Notes: generated by a model not told the origin, from the letters alone. Shown: positions 42,438-51,974, counted from the first letter of the stretch. The stretch is 64,000 nucleotides of DNA from Loktanella gaetbuli (GCF_020531945.1 NZ_JAJATZ010000003.1:124001-188000); one strand, 5' to 3'. A program made the numbers and translations.

Positions 42438-43115
42438 ATGAACCGGACCACTGCAAAGGTAGCTGGCAAGCACAGTCAAAGCTGGAAACAGGACCCGGAA
42501 GGCGTGCGCCGCGATATCCTGGACGTTGCGATTTCGGAATTTGCTGCACGCGGTCTGTCCGGTGCACGAATTGACGACATTGTCGCCCGGACACGCACGT
42601 CAAAGCGCATGATCTATTACTACTTTGGCGACAAAGACGGGCTTTATGCCCGCGCGCTCGAAGTTGCCTATTCAAAGGTCCGGCGTGGCGAGGAGGAACT
42701 CGACCTTGACGGTTTGCCGCCACTCAAAGCCCTCGAAAAACTTGTTGGGTTCACGTTCGACCACCATCGGGCCAACCCGGACTTCATCCGTATGGTCATG
42801 ATAGAAAACATCCATAACGCCGACTTCATTCGGAAATCAGACATGATCAGGGGATTGAACGTCGCCGCGATCGACACATTGCGCAACATCTGCTCGCGCG
42901 GTGCCAAGGACGGAGATTTCCGCGCGGATACCGACCCCGTGCGCCTGCATTGGCAGATATCGGCGTTGTCCTTTTTCAATGTCTCTAACCAGCCGTCCTT
43001 TTCGGCTTTGTTCGGGCCCGATTTGTTTACCGACACACAACAGAAAATCCTTCGCGACGAGATCATCCGGCTGGTGGTTGGATCTGTCCGCGTTTCAACG
43101 GAGCCAACCACATGA
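42438..43115 (+). CDS. TetR/AcrR family transcriptional regulator
   Basis: This 225-residue protein has the TetR N-terminal HTH (RRDILDVAISEFAARGLSGA, IVARTRTSKRMIYYYFGDKD) and a helical ligand-binding domain. It most likely controls the divergent transport and catabolic operon and its own operon with the esterase and DUF3237 genes, binding the direct repeats upstream. ATG 42438 follows AGGAGTAGGTGG; ATG 42423 is possible but lies before that site. Confidence 0.9.
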   Translation: MNRTTAKVAGKHSQSWKQDPEGVRRDILDVAISEFAARGLSGARIDDIVARTRTSKRMIYYYFGDKDGLYARALEVAYSKVRRGEEELDLDGLPPLKALEKLVGFTFDHHRANPDFIRMVMIENIHNADFIRKSDMIRGLNVAAIDTLRNICSRGAKDGDFRADTDPVRLHWQISALSFFNVSNQPSFSALFGPDLFTDTQQKILRDEIIRLVVGSVRVSTEPTT

Positions 43116-44053
43116 TAAACCCTGAAATCGACATCTTTCTGAAAGTCTGGAACGAGAAGTGGAGCACGCTTCCCAAAGGATCCGGTCCCGCCGAGCGACG
43201 CACGCATTTTGAAGACATTGCCGAAGATATGCGCCTGCCAACGCCCGACGATGTCGATTGTTCAAAGGAACATATCGTCGATACCTCTGCCGGTCCGGTA
43301 CGTGTACGTGTGTTTCGATACCAAAACGATGACCTACAACCTTGCCTGATTTACATGCACGGCGGGGCATGGATGCAAGGCAGCCCGGAGACACACTGGG
43401 ACATTACCGCGCGGATCGCATCGTGGAACCGGCAGACGGTCATAAGCGTGGATTACGCTCTCGCGCCGGAACGACCCTTTCCGCAGGCCTATGATCAATG
43501 CCTCGCTGTGACAAAATGGGTCAAGGCAGAGTCCAAAGACCTGTCCGTCGATCCCGATCGCATCTCAATTGGTGGCGACAGTGCAGGTGCGAACCTTGCC
43601 GCTGCCGTCTCACTTGCCCTTCAGGGAACGGATGACATGCCAATGGCGCAACTGCTCGTCTATCCGGCCTGCGATTTCGACACGTCGCGCCCGTCCATGG
43701 TGGAAAACGCCGATGGACCGTTGATCTTCGTCAAAGACATGGACGCGGTGAATGCGATGTACTGTCCGAATGCGGCAGACCTGAAAGACCCACGGGCAGC
43801 GCCGCTCTACGGAGCCGACCATACAGGCCTCCCGCCAGCCTTTATCGCCGTCGCTCAATATGACCCCTTGCGCGACAGCGGGCGCGCTTATGCAGAAACG
43901 TTGAAAGCAGCGGGCGTTGACGTCGTCCTCGACCAAGGGGAGGGTTTGATCCATGGCTATCTGCGGGCGATGGAATTCTGCAGCGATAGCGTGACAAAGC
44001 TGGAGGATATGGCAGCATGGTTGCGTGACATGAACGACGGCAAGATCGGGTGA
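43112..44053 (+). CDS. Alpha/beta hydrolase, HSL-type carboxylesterase
   Basis: This 313-residue enzyme shows the hormone-sensitive-lipase family blocks: MHGGAWMQG as the oxyanion box, GGDSAGAN with the nucleophile Ser, an Asp in QYDPLRDSG, and the His in LIHGYLR. Coupled to the TetR gene by an ATGA overlap, it may release quinate- or shikimate-type acids from esters such as chlorogenate-like compounds. The substrate is inferred from context. Confidence 0.88.
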   Translation: MINPEIDIFLKVWNEKWSTLPKGSGPAERRTHFEDIAEDMRLPTPDDVDCSKEHIVDTSAGPVRVRVFRYQNDDLQPCLIYMHGGAWMQGSPETHWDITARIASWNRQTVISVDYALAPERPFPQAYDQCLAVTKWVKAESKDLSVDPDRISIGGDSAGANLAAAVSLALQGTDDMPMAQLLVYPACDFDTSRPSMVENADGPLIFVKDMDAVNAMYCPNAADLKDPRAAPLYGADHTGLPPAFIAVAQYDPLRDSGRAYAETLKAAGVDVVLDQGEGLIHGYLRAMEFCSDSVTKLEDMAAWLRDMNDGKIG

Positions 44054-44517
44054 CCCGTCCTCCCGTACCTGCTTTGACCTTCGCCTTCACGATTGAGGCG
44101 GAGATTGCGAAACCACAATCCGCTGGCTCATCGCCGCATGGAGAAAGGCTTCATATTCCGATAAACGGGGGGCGCGTACACGGACCGAGGCTGACAGGAA
44201 CCATTTTGCCCGGAGGTTCGGACTGGCCTGTGATCGGACCTGACGGAAATTCCAGGATAGAGGCACACTATACCATCAGGGCCGACAATGGAGCGTTGAT
44301 CTATGTGGTCAACAAGGGCCTGCGTGTTTCCTCTACCGACACGCTTCGGCGACTGCGCGCCGGAGAACCAGTTGATGCCTCTGAGGTCTACATGCGCGCC
44401 GCGCCGGTTTTTGATGCACCGGACGGCGTACACGCCTGGCTGCGCGATCGAATTTTCGTATGTTCGCTGGCGCCGTCGTCCGGATCGGTGACGATTGATG
44501 TGTATTCAGTGGATTAG
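44050..44517 (+). CDS. DUF3237 family protein
   Basis: This 155-residue protein has the DUF3237 pattern (GGRVHGPRLTGTILPGGSDW, then VVNKGLRV and YMRAAPVFDAP). The family has a lipocalin-like or beta-barrel prediction and often accompanies catabolic regulators and esterases; its biochemical role is not established. The GTG start overlaps the esterase stop (GTGA). Confidence 0.85.
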   Translation: MTRPPVPALTFAFTIEAEIAKPQSAGSSPHGERLHIPINGGRVHGPRLTGTILPGGSDWPVIGPDGNSRIEAHYTIRADNGALIYVVNKGLRVSSTDTLRRLRAGEPVDASEVYMRAAPVFDAPDGVHAWLRDRIFVCSLAPSSGSVTIDVYSVD

Positions 44518-44615
44518 ACGTTGCCTCTGGACAGATGAATGTCGTCCAAAAGAAACTGGCACCAGAGCAACCGATAAGGCTGGCCATGTCCGCTCTGTGC
44601 CGTCAGCGGCGCGCT

Positions 44616-45776
44616 CTAAGTGCTTCCCAATAAATCTCGCGCGATGCGCTCAAAGATCGAACTTCCAATTGGGATCAAGTCATCAGGAAAATCGTAGTCC
44701 GGGTTGTGCAAGGCGGCATAATCTTCGCCCGGTCCAAGGCACAACATCGCGGCTTTTGCGTTCCATCCGAAGACGCCGAAGTCCTCTGATGCACGCATTG
44801 GCACGCTCTCTTCGCCGTATGGGACACCGATTGCATCCATCGCCTCTACAGCGACGGCATAGGCTTCTGCGTCGTTTATCGAAGCTGCAAAATGGTCGTG
44901 TATTTCAAAACTCACACCCAGCCCGAATTCTTTTGCGAGTGACCCGGCAAGGTCTCGCGCCGCAACCTCAAGACTTTCCAAGCTTGCATCAGTTGCAGTG
45001 CGCAAAGTAGCAAACACTTCGGCTTTACCCGGGGAAATCCCAAAAGTTGGCTCTCCGATTTTGGCATGAGTGATTGTCACCAATCGAAAATTGTTGTTGC
45101 GCGGCCCACCATCGCCATGACCAAGCGCATCAAGTGCAGGGATGAGTTTGGCGACAGCCAATACCGGAGAGACACCGTCCCGCGGGTCGGCGGCGTGGGC
45201 GGTTTTTCCGCTCAGCATGATTTTCAGACCCAGAGACGCGCAATTCATCAGCCCAACGCGAGTCGCAACATACCCAAATGGGCTTCCCGGTTGATTGTGG
45301 ATCGCAAAGGCCCAATCTGGCTCGAGGTCTTCAAAGGCTGGATCGGAAACCACCGCTTTCGCGCCGCTTCCATCTTCTTCCGCAGGCTGAAACATCAAAA
45401 TGACACGTCCTTTTGCGACGGGCCTGCGCGAGATCATCCGCCCCAAGGCGAGCAGCATCGTCATGTGGCCGTCATGTCCGCAGACATGGCTCTTGCCCGA
45501 AATTTCGGAAAGCCACTCGATGGAACTGTTGCGCTCTTCGATCGGGAGGGCATCTAGCTCAGCGCGAAACAGGACCGTCGGGCCGTCTTGGCCGCTATCA
45601 AATACGGCGGCCACACCATGCCCGCCCAATCCAGTCACAATCCGCGAGGGCGACATCCGCTTCAGCGCTGCCACAATAGTATTTGCGGTTTCGGCTTCTT
45701 CGCCGGAGATTTCAGGACGGCGGTGAAGCGCACGGCGAAAGTTTGTTAGTTCAACAAGATCACTATTTGTCAGCAT
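44616..45776 (-). CDS. M20 family amidohydrolase (hippurate hydrolase-like)
   Basis: This 386-residue protein has the metal-binding blocks of M20 aminoacylases/amidohydrolases: the early LHRRPEISGEE, SHVCGHDGHMT, MFQPAEEDGSGA, and the late RASEDFGVF. Such enzymes cleave N-acyl or aromatic amide bonds with two metals. It is convergent with the DUF3237 gene. No clear Shine-Dalgarno is visible before ATG 45776; a GTG at 45782 is an alternative. Confidence 0.9.
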   Translation of the reverse strand: MLTNSDLVELTNFRRALHRRPEISGEEAETANTIVAALKRMSPSRIVTGLGGHGVAAVFDSGQDGPTVLFRAELDALPIEERNSSIEWLSEISGKSHVCGHDGHMTMLLALGRMISRRPVAKGRVILMFQPAEEDGSGAKAVVSDPAFEDLEPDWAFAIHNQPGSPFGYVATRVGLMNCASLGLKIMLSGKTAHAADPRDGVSPVLAVAKLIPALDALGHGDGGPRNNNFRLVTITHAKIGEPTFGISPGKAEVFATLRTATDASLESLEVAARDLAGSLAKEFGLGVSFEIHDHFAASINDAEAYAVAVEAMDAIGVPYGEESVPMRASEDFGVFGWNAKAAMLCLGPGEDYAALHNPDYDFPDDLIPIGSSIFERIARDLLGST

Positions 45777-46209
45777 GTTCACTGATGCTTTCGAATTTGC
45801 GCTGCGCCGCAGTTTAATGAATGACTTTATGAAAGGCCATTCGGCCTATGGACTTCAGGAGGCTTGGTGTGAGGGCCCCAGGTGTTTGATCCCACGATTT
45901 GATGGTGCGAGATACGGTGGAGACCTCTTTGCCCCTATGATGCCAAGGCTGATCGACTTTCTGAAAGCACGCATCGATCAGCCCTGACAGGTGATATCGC
46001 CCATCTGGCGTGTTCACACCGTTTGCCTGCACCTCGGGAAAACGACTTTCTCGCATGGGTCTGTCAGGGGTGGTGCGGACCCTGAACTTCGGTGCGGGAT
46101 TTCGCGGATTGCCGGACCTTTGGCATAGGCAATCACGGCACGGCAGAATCTGACTGATGCAACCGGCGTTTAGCCCACGGTTGCAGCGCTTCCGGCGTGG
46201 TGCCCCCGG
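45777..46209. other. 433-base region without a supported gene
   Basis: Two short opposing open frames cross this region (plus 45775-45987 and minus 45814-46056), but neither has a good start site or a recognisable protein. It may hold the promoter for the amidohydrolase gene and decayed coding sequence. Confidence 0.4.
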
Positions 46210-46908
46210 TCAGACCATCCGGATCACATCCTTGTCGATGGCCAGCATATACCCCTTGCGCGCGATATTTTTCACCAAGAGTTCGCTTACCATCTGGTTG
46301 CCCAGCGTATCGCGCAGCCGCTTGATGCGGGTGGCACCCGCCGCCTCTTCGCAGTCGGATGGATCGCGCCCCGAGATGACGCCTTCGATCTCGGCACCGG
46401 ACAGAACCTCGTCATCCATACGCGCCTCTGCCAGGACGGACAGCGTCTCAATGGCAGCCTCAGTCAGCTTGAATTCGAAATTGTTCAGATAGACCGCTTT
46501 TTGATCGCGGCTGATCAACAGAGAATTCACCTCGATCCCCTTTCGCTCGATCTGGCCCATGCGACGGGTCAGTCCGATCAGCATGACAAGAAAAGCGATG
46601 GCCGCCACCAGCAGCGCCGTCGAAAAGACAAGCAACACGAAAATCACGAACCGATAGGACGACAGCGTATCACTAAAGGCCGTCCCGGATTGCGCGATGA
46701 TTTCGAGCAGCTTGATTTCGGCGTTGCCGGTCAGCGTGTCATTTTCCACGAACAGCTGTTCGACCCGCGCATTGAACGCGTTGGCGTCCGGCAGATTGAC
46801 GAACAGCAAAACGGCGGCACCCGCCAGGATCACGACGATGGCGATGATCCCGCCCAACACGATCCGATTGCCGATTTCGCGCCCTTCAGTAGCGGAGGAA
46901 ATATTCAC
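46210..46908 (-). CDS. Membrane-anchored winged-helix protein with two N-terminal spans
   Basis: With GTG 46908 as start the protein has 232 residues: a hydrophobic span (about 15-39), a periplasmic stretch of some 45 residues, a second span (about 86-112), and a C-terminal OmpR/CadC-type winged helix (about 135-228: YLNNFEFKLTEAAIETL, then RIKRLRDTLGNQ and KNIARKGYML). In CadC/ToxR the DNA-binding domain is N-terminal, so this is the reverse order. AAAGGAC lies eight bases before the GTG. The periplasmic loop may sense a signal. Confidence 0.75.
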   Translation of the reverse strand: MNISSATEGREIGNRIVLGGIIAIVVILAGAAVLLFVNLPDANAFNARVEQLFVENDTLTGNAEIKLLEIIAQSGTAFSDTLSSYRFVIFVLLVFSTALLVAAIAFLVMLIGLTRRMGQIERKGIEVNSLLISRDQKAVYLNNFEFKLTEAAIETLSVLAEARMDDEVLSGAEIEGVISGRDPSDCEEAAGATRIKRLRDTLGNQMVSELLVKNIARKGYMLAIDKDVIRMV

Positions 46909-47167
46909 CTGCGCTGTCCTTTCTGCTGTCCAGTCCCGCATCGCCAAAGGTGCCGACGATGTTCAACAGAACCCAACCATCGGCTTGCAGCTTCGGACCG
47001 ATCTGGTCCTTGGCCGAATCCACCGTGCAGGGTTCGTCGATCTCGGCAACACCGTAGTGCAGGCGCAGCGGGTTATCCTGTTTCGCCTTGTAGTCGGCAA
47101 AACAGGCAGCCTGCGCCGCTGTCGTGGTGGCGATCAAAACGAGGGTCAGAGAAAGAATGTGTTTCAT
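46886..47167 (-). CDS. Small secreted protein upstream of the winged-helix gene
   Basis: This 93-residue protein has a signal peptide (MKHILSLTLVLIATTTAAQA) and two Cys (ACFADY, EPCTVD). It ends with YFLRY inside the beginning of the winged-helix gene, a 23-base overlap, so the two are coupled. It could be the periplasmic partner of the membrane regulator. The family is not recognised. Confidence 0.65.
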   Translation of the reverse strand: MKHILSLTLVLIATTTAAQAACFADYKAKQDNPLRLHYGVAEIDEPCTVDSAKDQIGPKLQADGWVLLNIVGTFGDAGLDSRKDSAGEYFLRY

Positions 47168-47323
47168 GTCAGCACTGAACCTCTCGTCTTGATGTTATGC
47201 AATATCCCGCGATGTTATCGGCGCAGCACCCTGTCCGCCAGTGCCTGTTATTGCCTGACACCGTGACCTGACGGACGGTTGTTCTCCAATGCGGGCACGC
47301 CCGCCCGAGCCGGAGACACCGAC

Positions 47324-47773
47324 ATGCACAAAACACTGATCGCCATGATTGTGGCATCCACCTTGGCTGCGACCCCCGCCGCACAGGCGGAAACAGACAA
47401 GGACACGACGCTGGCACGCATCGCCGTCGGTCTGACAGCCGCGCTTGTCCTGGCGCAACTGATGTCATCGGATGCAGACGACACCAGCGCCACCATCCTG
47501 CCGCAGACAACCCGCGACCGGGGTGGGCTGACAGACGGGATCGCGCCACCGGTGACAGCCCCTGGAGGGGCGCGGATTGGTGCCGACTGGACCGGCACAC
47601 GTCTGCCCCGGTCCTGCCGCCTGGGCAACTCTCATTACGACGGCGACTGCCTGCGTGACCAGCTACCTGTCACGTCACCTTTACCAAATATCTGTGCCGA
47701 ACGAGTGATGCACGGCAATCGGGTCAGGACACTCTATCACGATGGATGCCTGCGTGCGGCGGGCTACCGCTAG
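47324..47773 (+). CDS. Secreted protein of unknown function
   Basis: This 149-residue protein starts with a signal peptide (MHKTLIAMIVASTLAATPAA), continues with a second hydrophobic stretch, and has four Cys in the C-terminal half (SCRLGN, GDCLRD, NICAER, DGCLRA), probably as two disulfides. A GGAG site precedes ATG 47324. It is divergent from the small secreted protein gene. Function unknown. Confidence 0.7.
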   Translation: MHKTLIAMIVASTLAATPAAQAETDKDTTLARIAVGLTAALVLAQLMSSDADDTSATILPQTTRDRGGLTDGIAPPVTAPGGARIGADWTGTRLPRSCRLGNSHYDGDCLRDQLPVTSPLPNICAERVMHGNRVRTLYHDGCLRAAGYR

Positions 47774-47811
47774 GGCTTGCACCCCAAAGGCCCGCGCATG
47801 CAGTTTAGGGC

Positions 47812-48441
47812 ATGACACATTCACCTGACTACACATTCGAGCTGTCCGCGCGCACGGACGGGTTTCACCATATCGCGGGCGTCGACGAGGTCGGGCGCGG
47901 CCCGATCGCGGGCCCAGTGGTCGCCGCGGCTGTGATTCTGGACCCGGACAATATCCCGGACGGCCTGAACGACAGCAAACGCCTGACCGCGCGCAAACGC
48001 GAGATCCTGTTCGACCAAATCCCCAAGGTCGCCTTGGTGGGCATAGCAGAGGCAACAGTCGCGGAAATCGATAAGCACAACATTCTCCGGGCCAGCCATA
48101 TCGCAATGGTCCGCGCCATCGCAGCCCTACCCCGCGCGCCTGATTTTGCCCTGATCGACGGCAACCTTCTGCCCCGCGATATGCCCTGTCCCGCGATGAC
48201 CATCATCAAGGGTGACAGTCGGTCTTTGTCGATCGCTGCGGCTTCAATTATGGCGAAAGTGTGGCGCGACAGATTGATGGTGGGATTGGCGCAACAGCAT
48301 CCGGGCTATGGCTGGGATCGAAACGCCGGATATCCGACACCCGAACACAAAGAGGGACTCAAATGCAACGGTGTCACACTACATCATCGCCGTAGTTTCG
48401 CCCCTGTCCGCAATATCTTGTGGCAAGGAAAAAACCCGTAG
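47812..48441 (+). CDS. rnhB: Ribonuclease HII
   Basis: This 209-residue enzyme has the RNase HII signature GVDEVGRGPIAGP (Asp25, Glu26), the second catalytic region DFALIDGNLLP, and the C-terminal SIAAASIMAKVWRD and GYPTPEHKEGL blocks. It removes ribonucleotides and RNA primers from DNA. Length is normal. It lies 98 bases upstream of ccrM on the same strand. Confidence 0.96.
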   Translation: MTHSPDYTFELSARTDGFHHIAGVDEVGRGPIAGPVVAAAVILDPDNIPDGLNDSKRLTARKREILFDQIPKVALVGIAEATVAEIDKHNILRASHIAMVRAIAALPRAPDFALIDGNLLPRDMPCPAMTIIKGDSRSLSIAAASIMAKVWRDRLMVGLAQQHPGYGWDRNAGYPTPEHKEGLKCNGVTLHHRRSFAPVRNILWQGKNP

Positions 48442-48539
48442 CTGTGGACAACTTTATCCGTTGCGGTTGATTTGCCCGCTGGGCCATCCTGTACCCAATT
48501 CACGAGCCGGAAAAAATCTGGCCGGGACAGAGGCAGAGC

Positions 48540-49652
48540 ATGACAATAAAAACAAAGGGCCAAAAGGCCTTAACGCTACCGCTTAACCAAATTTTGGACG
48601 GCGATTGCATCCAACGGATGAACGCCCTTCCAGCGAACAGCATCGATCTGATCTTTGCTGATCCGCCCTATAACCTGCAATTGCGGGGCGAATTGCATCG
48701 GCCCGACAATTCCAAGGTCGATGCCGTCGACAATGACTGGGACCAGTTCGACAGTTTCGCCCGCTACGACCGGTTTACCCGCGACTGGCTCAAGGCGGCG
48801 CAGCGGTTACTGAAACCGAATGGCGCGATCTGGGTCATCGGCAGCTATCATAACGTGTTCCGCATGGGTGCCGAATTGCAGAACCAGGGGTTCTGGATTC
48901 TGAACGACGTGGTCTGGCGCAAGGCCAACCCGATGCCGAATTTTCGCGGCAAGCGGCTGACCAACGCACACGAAACGCTGATCTGGGCATCCAAGTCCGA
49001 AGGCGCGAAATATACCTTCAACTACGAGGCGCTGAAGGCCCTGAACGAAGGCGTGCAGATGCGCAGCGACTGGATGCTGCCGATCTGCACCGGTCACGAA
49101 CGGCTGAAGGATGAGGACGGCAACAAGGCACATCCGACGCAAAAACCGGAAAGCCTGCTGCACCGCATTCTGCTGGGCACCACGAACCCCGGCGACGTCG
49201 TGCTGGATCCGTTCTTTGGCACCGGGACCACCGGTGCCGTCGCCAAGATGCTGGGGCGCGATTACATCGGGATCGAACGCGAAGAGAGCTACCGCAAGGT
49301 TGCGGAAAAACGCCTGTCCAAGGTCCGCAAATTCGACCGCGAGGCGCTGGAAGTCACGCAGTCGAAACGGGCCGAACCGCGCGTCGCATTCGGTGTTCTG
49401 GTCGAACGTGGCATGCTGCGTCCGGGCGAAGAGCTTTGGTCGATGAACGGGCGTCACAAGGCCCGCGTACGGGCCGATGGCACCCTGATCGGGGGCGATA
49501 TCAAAGGGTCCATTCATCAGGTCGGCGCCCATCTCGAAGGCGCGCCCAGCTGCAACGGCTGGACCTATTGGCAATTCCGCCGCGACGGAAAAAAGGTCCC
49601 GATCGACCTGCTGCGCCAGCAGATCCGCGCTGAAATGGCTGCCAACACCTAA
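48540..49652 (+). CDS. ccrM: Cell-cycle DNA adenine methyltransferase CcrM (GANTC)
   Basis: This 370-residue enzyme carries DPPYNL at residues 41-46, the AdoMet-binding FFGTGTTGAVA, and a C-terminal RAMA domain (last ~90 residues: RPGEELWSMNGRHKARVRAD, then CNGWTYWQF). CcrM methylates adenine in GANTC late in the alphaproteobacterial cell cycle and affects transcription and replication timing. The start at ATG 48540 is the only suitable one before the N-terminal LPLNQILDGDC block. Confidence 0.96.
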   Translation: MTIKTKGQKALTLPLNQILDGDCIQRMNALPANSIDLIFADPPYNLQLRGELHRPDNSKVDAVDNDWDQFDSFARYDRFTRDWLKAAQRLLKPNGAIWVIGSYHNVFRMGAELQNQGFWILNDVVWRKANPMPNFRGKRLTNAHETLIWASKSEGAKYTFNYEALKALNEGVQMRSDWMLPICTGHERLKDEDGNKAHPTQKPESLLHRILLGTTNPGDVVLDPFFGTGTTGAVAKMLGRDYIGIEREESYRKVAEKRLSKVRKFDREALEVTQSKRAEPRVAFGVLVERGMLRPGEELWSMNGRHKARVRADGTLIGGDIKGSIHQVGAHLEGAPSCNGWTYWQFRRDGKKVPIDLLRQQIRAEMAANT

Positions 49653-49686
49653 GGATTTCACAGTTACCGCCGGTGCCTCGCGACGA

Positions 49687-49760
49687 CGGCCGCACAATGA
49701 TGCGGCCGCGCAGGCACTAACTTGCCCCGGCTCTCGCTAACGCGAGGTCGGGGTTTTTTT
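49687..49760 (+). terminator. Double hairpin with intrinsic terminator after ccrM
   Basis: CGGCCGCA (49687-49694) pairs with TGCGGCCG (49701-49708). Then an imperfect GC-rich hairpin at 49725-49753 is followed by eight Ts, which makes a strong intrinsic terminator for ccrM. Confidence 0.8.
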
Positions 49761-49803
49761 TGTGCCATCCATGCTACGTCACCCATCAAAGAAGGAGCAC
49801 AAC

Positions 49804-50835
49804 ATGACGGACGCCACACAAATCACTCTCGCCAGCCGGCCACAGGGCAAGCCGAGCACGGATAATTTCAAACTTCAGACGGCAACCCTGCCCGCGGTGC
49901 AGGATGGGCAGATCCTGGTCCGGGTCATCTGTCTGTCGCTGGATCCCTACATGCGCGGCCGCATGGACGACGCCAAATCCTACGCCAAACCGGTCGAAAT
50001 CGGCGAGGTGATGGAAGGCGGCGCTGTCGCAGAGGTCATGGAAAGCCGCAACACCGATTTCAAACCCGGTCAGATCGTCGTGGGTGCATTCGGCTGGACC
50101 AGCCATGCCATCAGCGATGGCGAGGGCGTGCGTGTGGTCGATCCCGAACAGGCGCCGATCTCGACCGCCCTGGGTGTGCTGGGTATGCCCGGTATCACAG
50201 CCTGGGTCGGTCTGAACGACATCGGTCGCGCCAAGGATGGCGAAACCATCGTCGTTTCAGCCGCGACAGGTGCCGTGGGCGGAGTGGTTGGTCAGCTGGC
50301 CAAGGCACGCAACATGCGTGTCATCGGTGTGGCCGGCGGTCCCGAAAAATGCGCCTTTGCTGTCGAGGAACTGGGCTATGATGTCTGCCTCGACCACCAT
50401 GACCATGACGCCAAGAGCCTGTCAGCCGCGATCAAGGATGCGGCCCCGGATGGTGTCGACGTCTATTTCGAAAGCGTCGGCGGCAAGACCCTCGAGGCGG
50501 TGCTGACGCGCATGAACACGCACGGCCGCATTGCATTGTGCGGGATGATCGCCTGGTATTCCGGTCAGGGCGTGGCCGATGCACAGCCCCTTCCCGCCGT
50601 GTGGCGCAACATCCTGACCCGTCGCCTGCTGGTCGAAGGGTTCATCATCTTTGATCACTACCACAAATTTCCTGACTTTGTGGGGCAGGTCGCACCGATG
50701 GTCGCGGACGGCACGGTGAAATTCCGCGAAGACGTGGCAGAGGGTCTGGAAAACGCACCGCAAGCGTTCCTCGACATGCTGTCGGGCGGCAATTTCGGAA
50801 AACAGCTGGTGCGCGTCGGCGCAGACCCCGCCTAG
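49804..50835 (+). CDS. NADP-dependent oxidoreductase, MDR family (CurA-like)
   Basis: This 343-residue zinc-less medium-chain reductase has the LSLDPYMRGRM motif, the nucleotide-binding VSAATGAVGGVVGQLAK, and the C-terminal FREDVAEGLENAPQAF. Such enzymes reduce alpha,beta-unsaturated ketones and aldehydes with NADPH. AAGGAG seven bases before ATG 49804 marks the start. The gene is tail-to-tail with alkB, overlapping by four bases. Confidence 0.9.
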   Translation: MTDATQITLASRPQGKPSTDNFKLQTATLPAVQDGQILVRVICLSLDPYMRGRMDDAKSYAKPVEIGEVMEGGAVAEVMESRNTDFKPGQIVVGAFGWTSHAISDGEGVRVVDPEQAPISTALGVLGMPGITAWVGLNDIGRAKDGETIVVSAATGAVGGVVGQLAKARNMRVIGVAGGPEKCAFAVEELGYDVCLDHHDHDAKSLSAAIKDAAPDGVDVYFESVGGKTLEAVLTRMNTHGRIALCGMIAWYSGQGVADAQPLPAVWRNILTRRLLVEGFIIFDHYHKFPDFVGQVAPMVADGTVKFREDVAEGLENAPQAFLDMLSGGNFGKQLVRVGADPA

Positions 50836-51974
50836 CGCGGCCAGGGATTGGACGCCGTTTTATACGGTGTCCAATCCGTGATGTGCGGATAATACTGGCG
50901 GCGCCATGCGCGGACCCTTGGGTTCATCATGCGCCGCCACAAGGGCGGTGTCATTGCCACGATGCCCATCACCGGATAGCCGTAGGGCAATTGCGGTGCC
51001 TCGTCTGCGCCATAGTTCTGCAACAGCGGGAACCGGCGGTCGGGTTTGTAGTGATGGTCGGAATGCCGCTGCAGATTGATCAGCAACCAGTTCGACGCCT
51101 TGAACGCAGCATTCCAGCTGTGGCGCGGCTTGGTGTGTTCATATTTCCCGTCGCCCAGATGTTCACGTGTCAGCCCGTAGTGTTCAATGTAGTTGACCAG
51201 TTCCAGATGCCAGATCGCGACAAAGGCCTGTAGCACGAACAGACCCAGCCCGACCCAACCGCCGACCACAAATGCAATCGCCAGAAACCCGAGTTGCAGC
51301 GCGCCATAGCGCCAGAACGGGTTGCCGAAATCCCGCGCAGGCTTGCCCTTGCGGGCCAGCATCGCTGCCTCTGCCTTGAATGCCGAAGTGGCGCAGCCCA
51401 CCAGCACACGCGGAAAGAACCGGTGAAACCCCTCGTTGTAGCGGGCCGTGACCGGATCGCGCGGCGTGCCGACATAGCGATGATGCACCAGCAGATGTTC
51501 ACTGCGAAAATGCGAATACAGCGCCATCGCCAACAGGATATCGGCCATCCAGCGTTCGATCTTGGGCTTTTGGTGCATCAGCTCATGGCTGTAGTTGATC
51601 CCGATGGTTCCCGTGATTACGCCCATCCCAAAGAACAGGCCGAACATTTCCCACCCGCCCAGATGGTCCGTCCGTGTCACGTAATAGATCATCGCGAACA
51701 GTGATACGCCCTGTATCGGGGCCCAGATGATCGTGATCAGACGATACCACCACAGTTGATCGTCACCCGTCTGGGGGTCCTCGTTCGCCTCGTTCAGACC
51801 CGCAAAGATATCGATGACGCTGAACAGATACCACGTCGTCAGCGGCAACAGCAGGACAGCCCAGCCGCCAACGACCGCCGACACCCAGGCGATGGGGATC
51901 AACAGCAGCGACAGCCAGAACGGCAGTGCCGCGCTGAACCGCGCAATCCGGTGAGGCTGTGAAATATCGGTCAT
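50832..51974 (-). CDS. alkB: Alkane 1-monooxygenase (AlkB)
   Basis: This 380-residue membrane di-iron enzyme has all three histidine boxes: SHELMH at 129-134, HLLVHH at 160-165, and LQRHSDHHYKP in the C-terminal third. Several hydrophobic spans surround them. It hydroxylates terminal carbons of alkanes and needs rubredoxin, which is not encoded next to it. Roseobacters commonly carry such a gene. Confidence 0.95.
   Translation of the reverse strand: MTDISQPHRIARFSAALPFWLSLLLIPIAWVSAVVGGWAVLLLPLTTWYLFSVIDIFAGLNEANEDPQTGDDQLWWYRLITIIWAPIQGVSLFAMIYYVTRTDHLGGWEMFGLFFGMGVITGTIGINYSHELMHQKPKIERWMADILLAMALYSHFRSEHLLVHHRYVGTPRDPVTARYNEGFHRFFPRVLVGCATSAFKAEAAMLARKGKPARDFGNPFWRYGALQLGFLAIAFVVGGWVGLGLFVLQAFVAIWHLELVNYIEHYGLTREHLGDGKYEHTKPRHSWNAAFKASNWLLINLQRHSDHHYKPDRRFPLLQNYGADEAPQLPYGYPVMGIVAMTPPLWRRMMNPRVRAWRRQYYPHITDWTPYKTASNPWPR

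Noticed and set aside
45775..46056. Two opposing frames of 70 and 80 codons
   Set aside because: Neither has a ribosome-binding site or recognisable protein, and they overlap each other on opposite strands.
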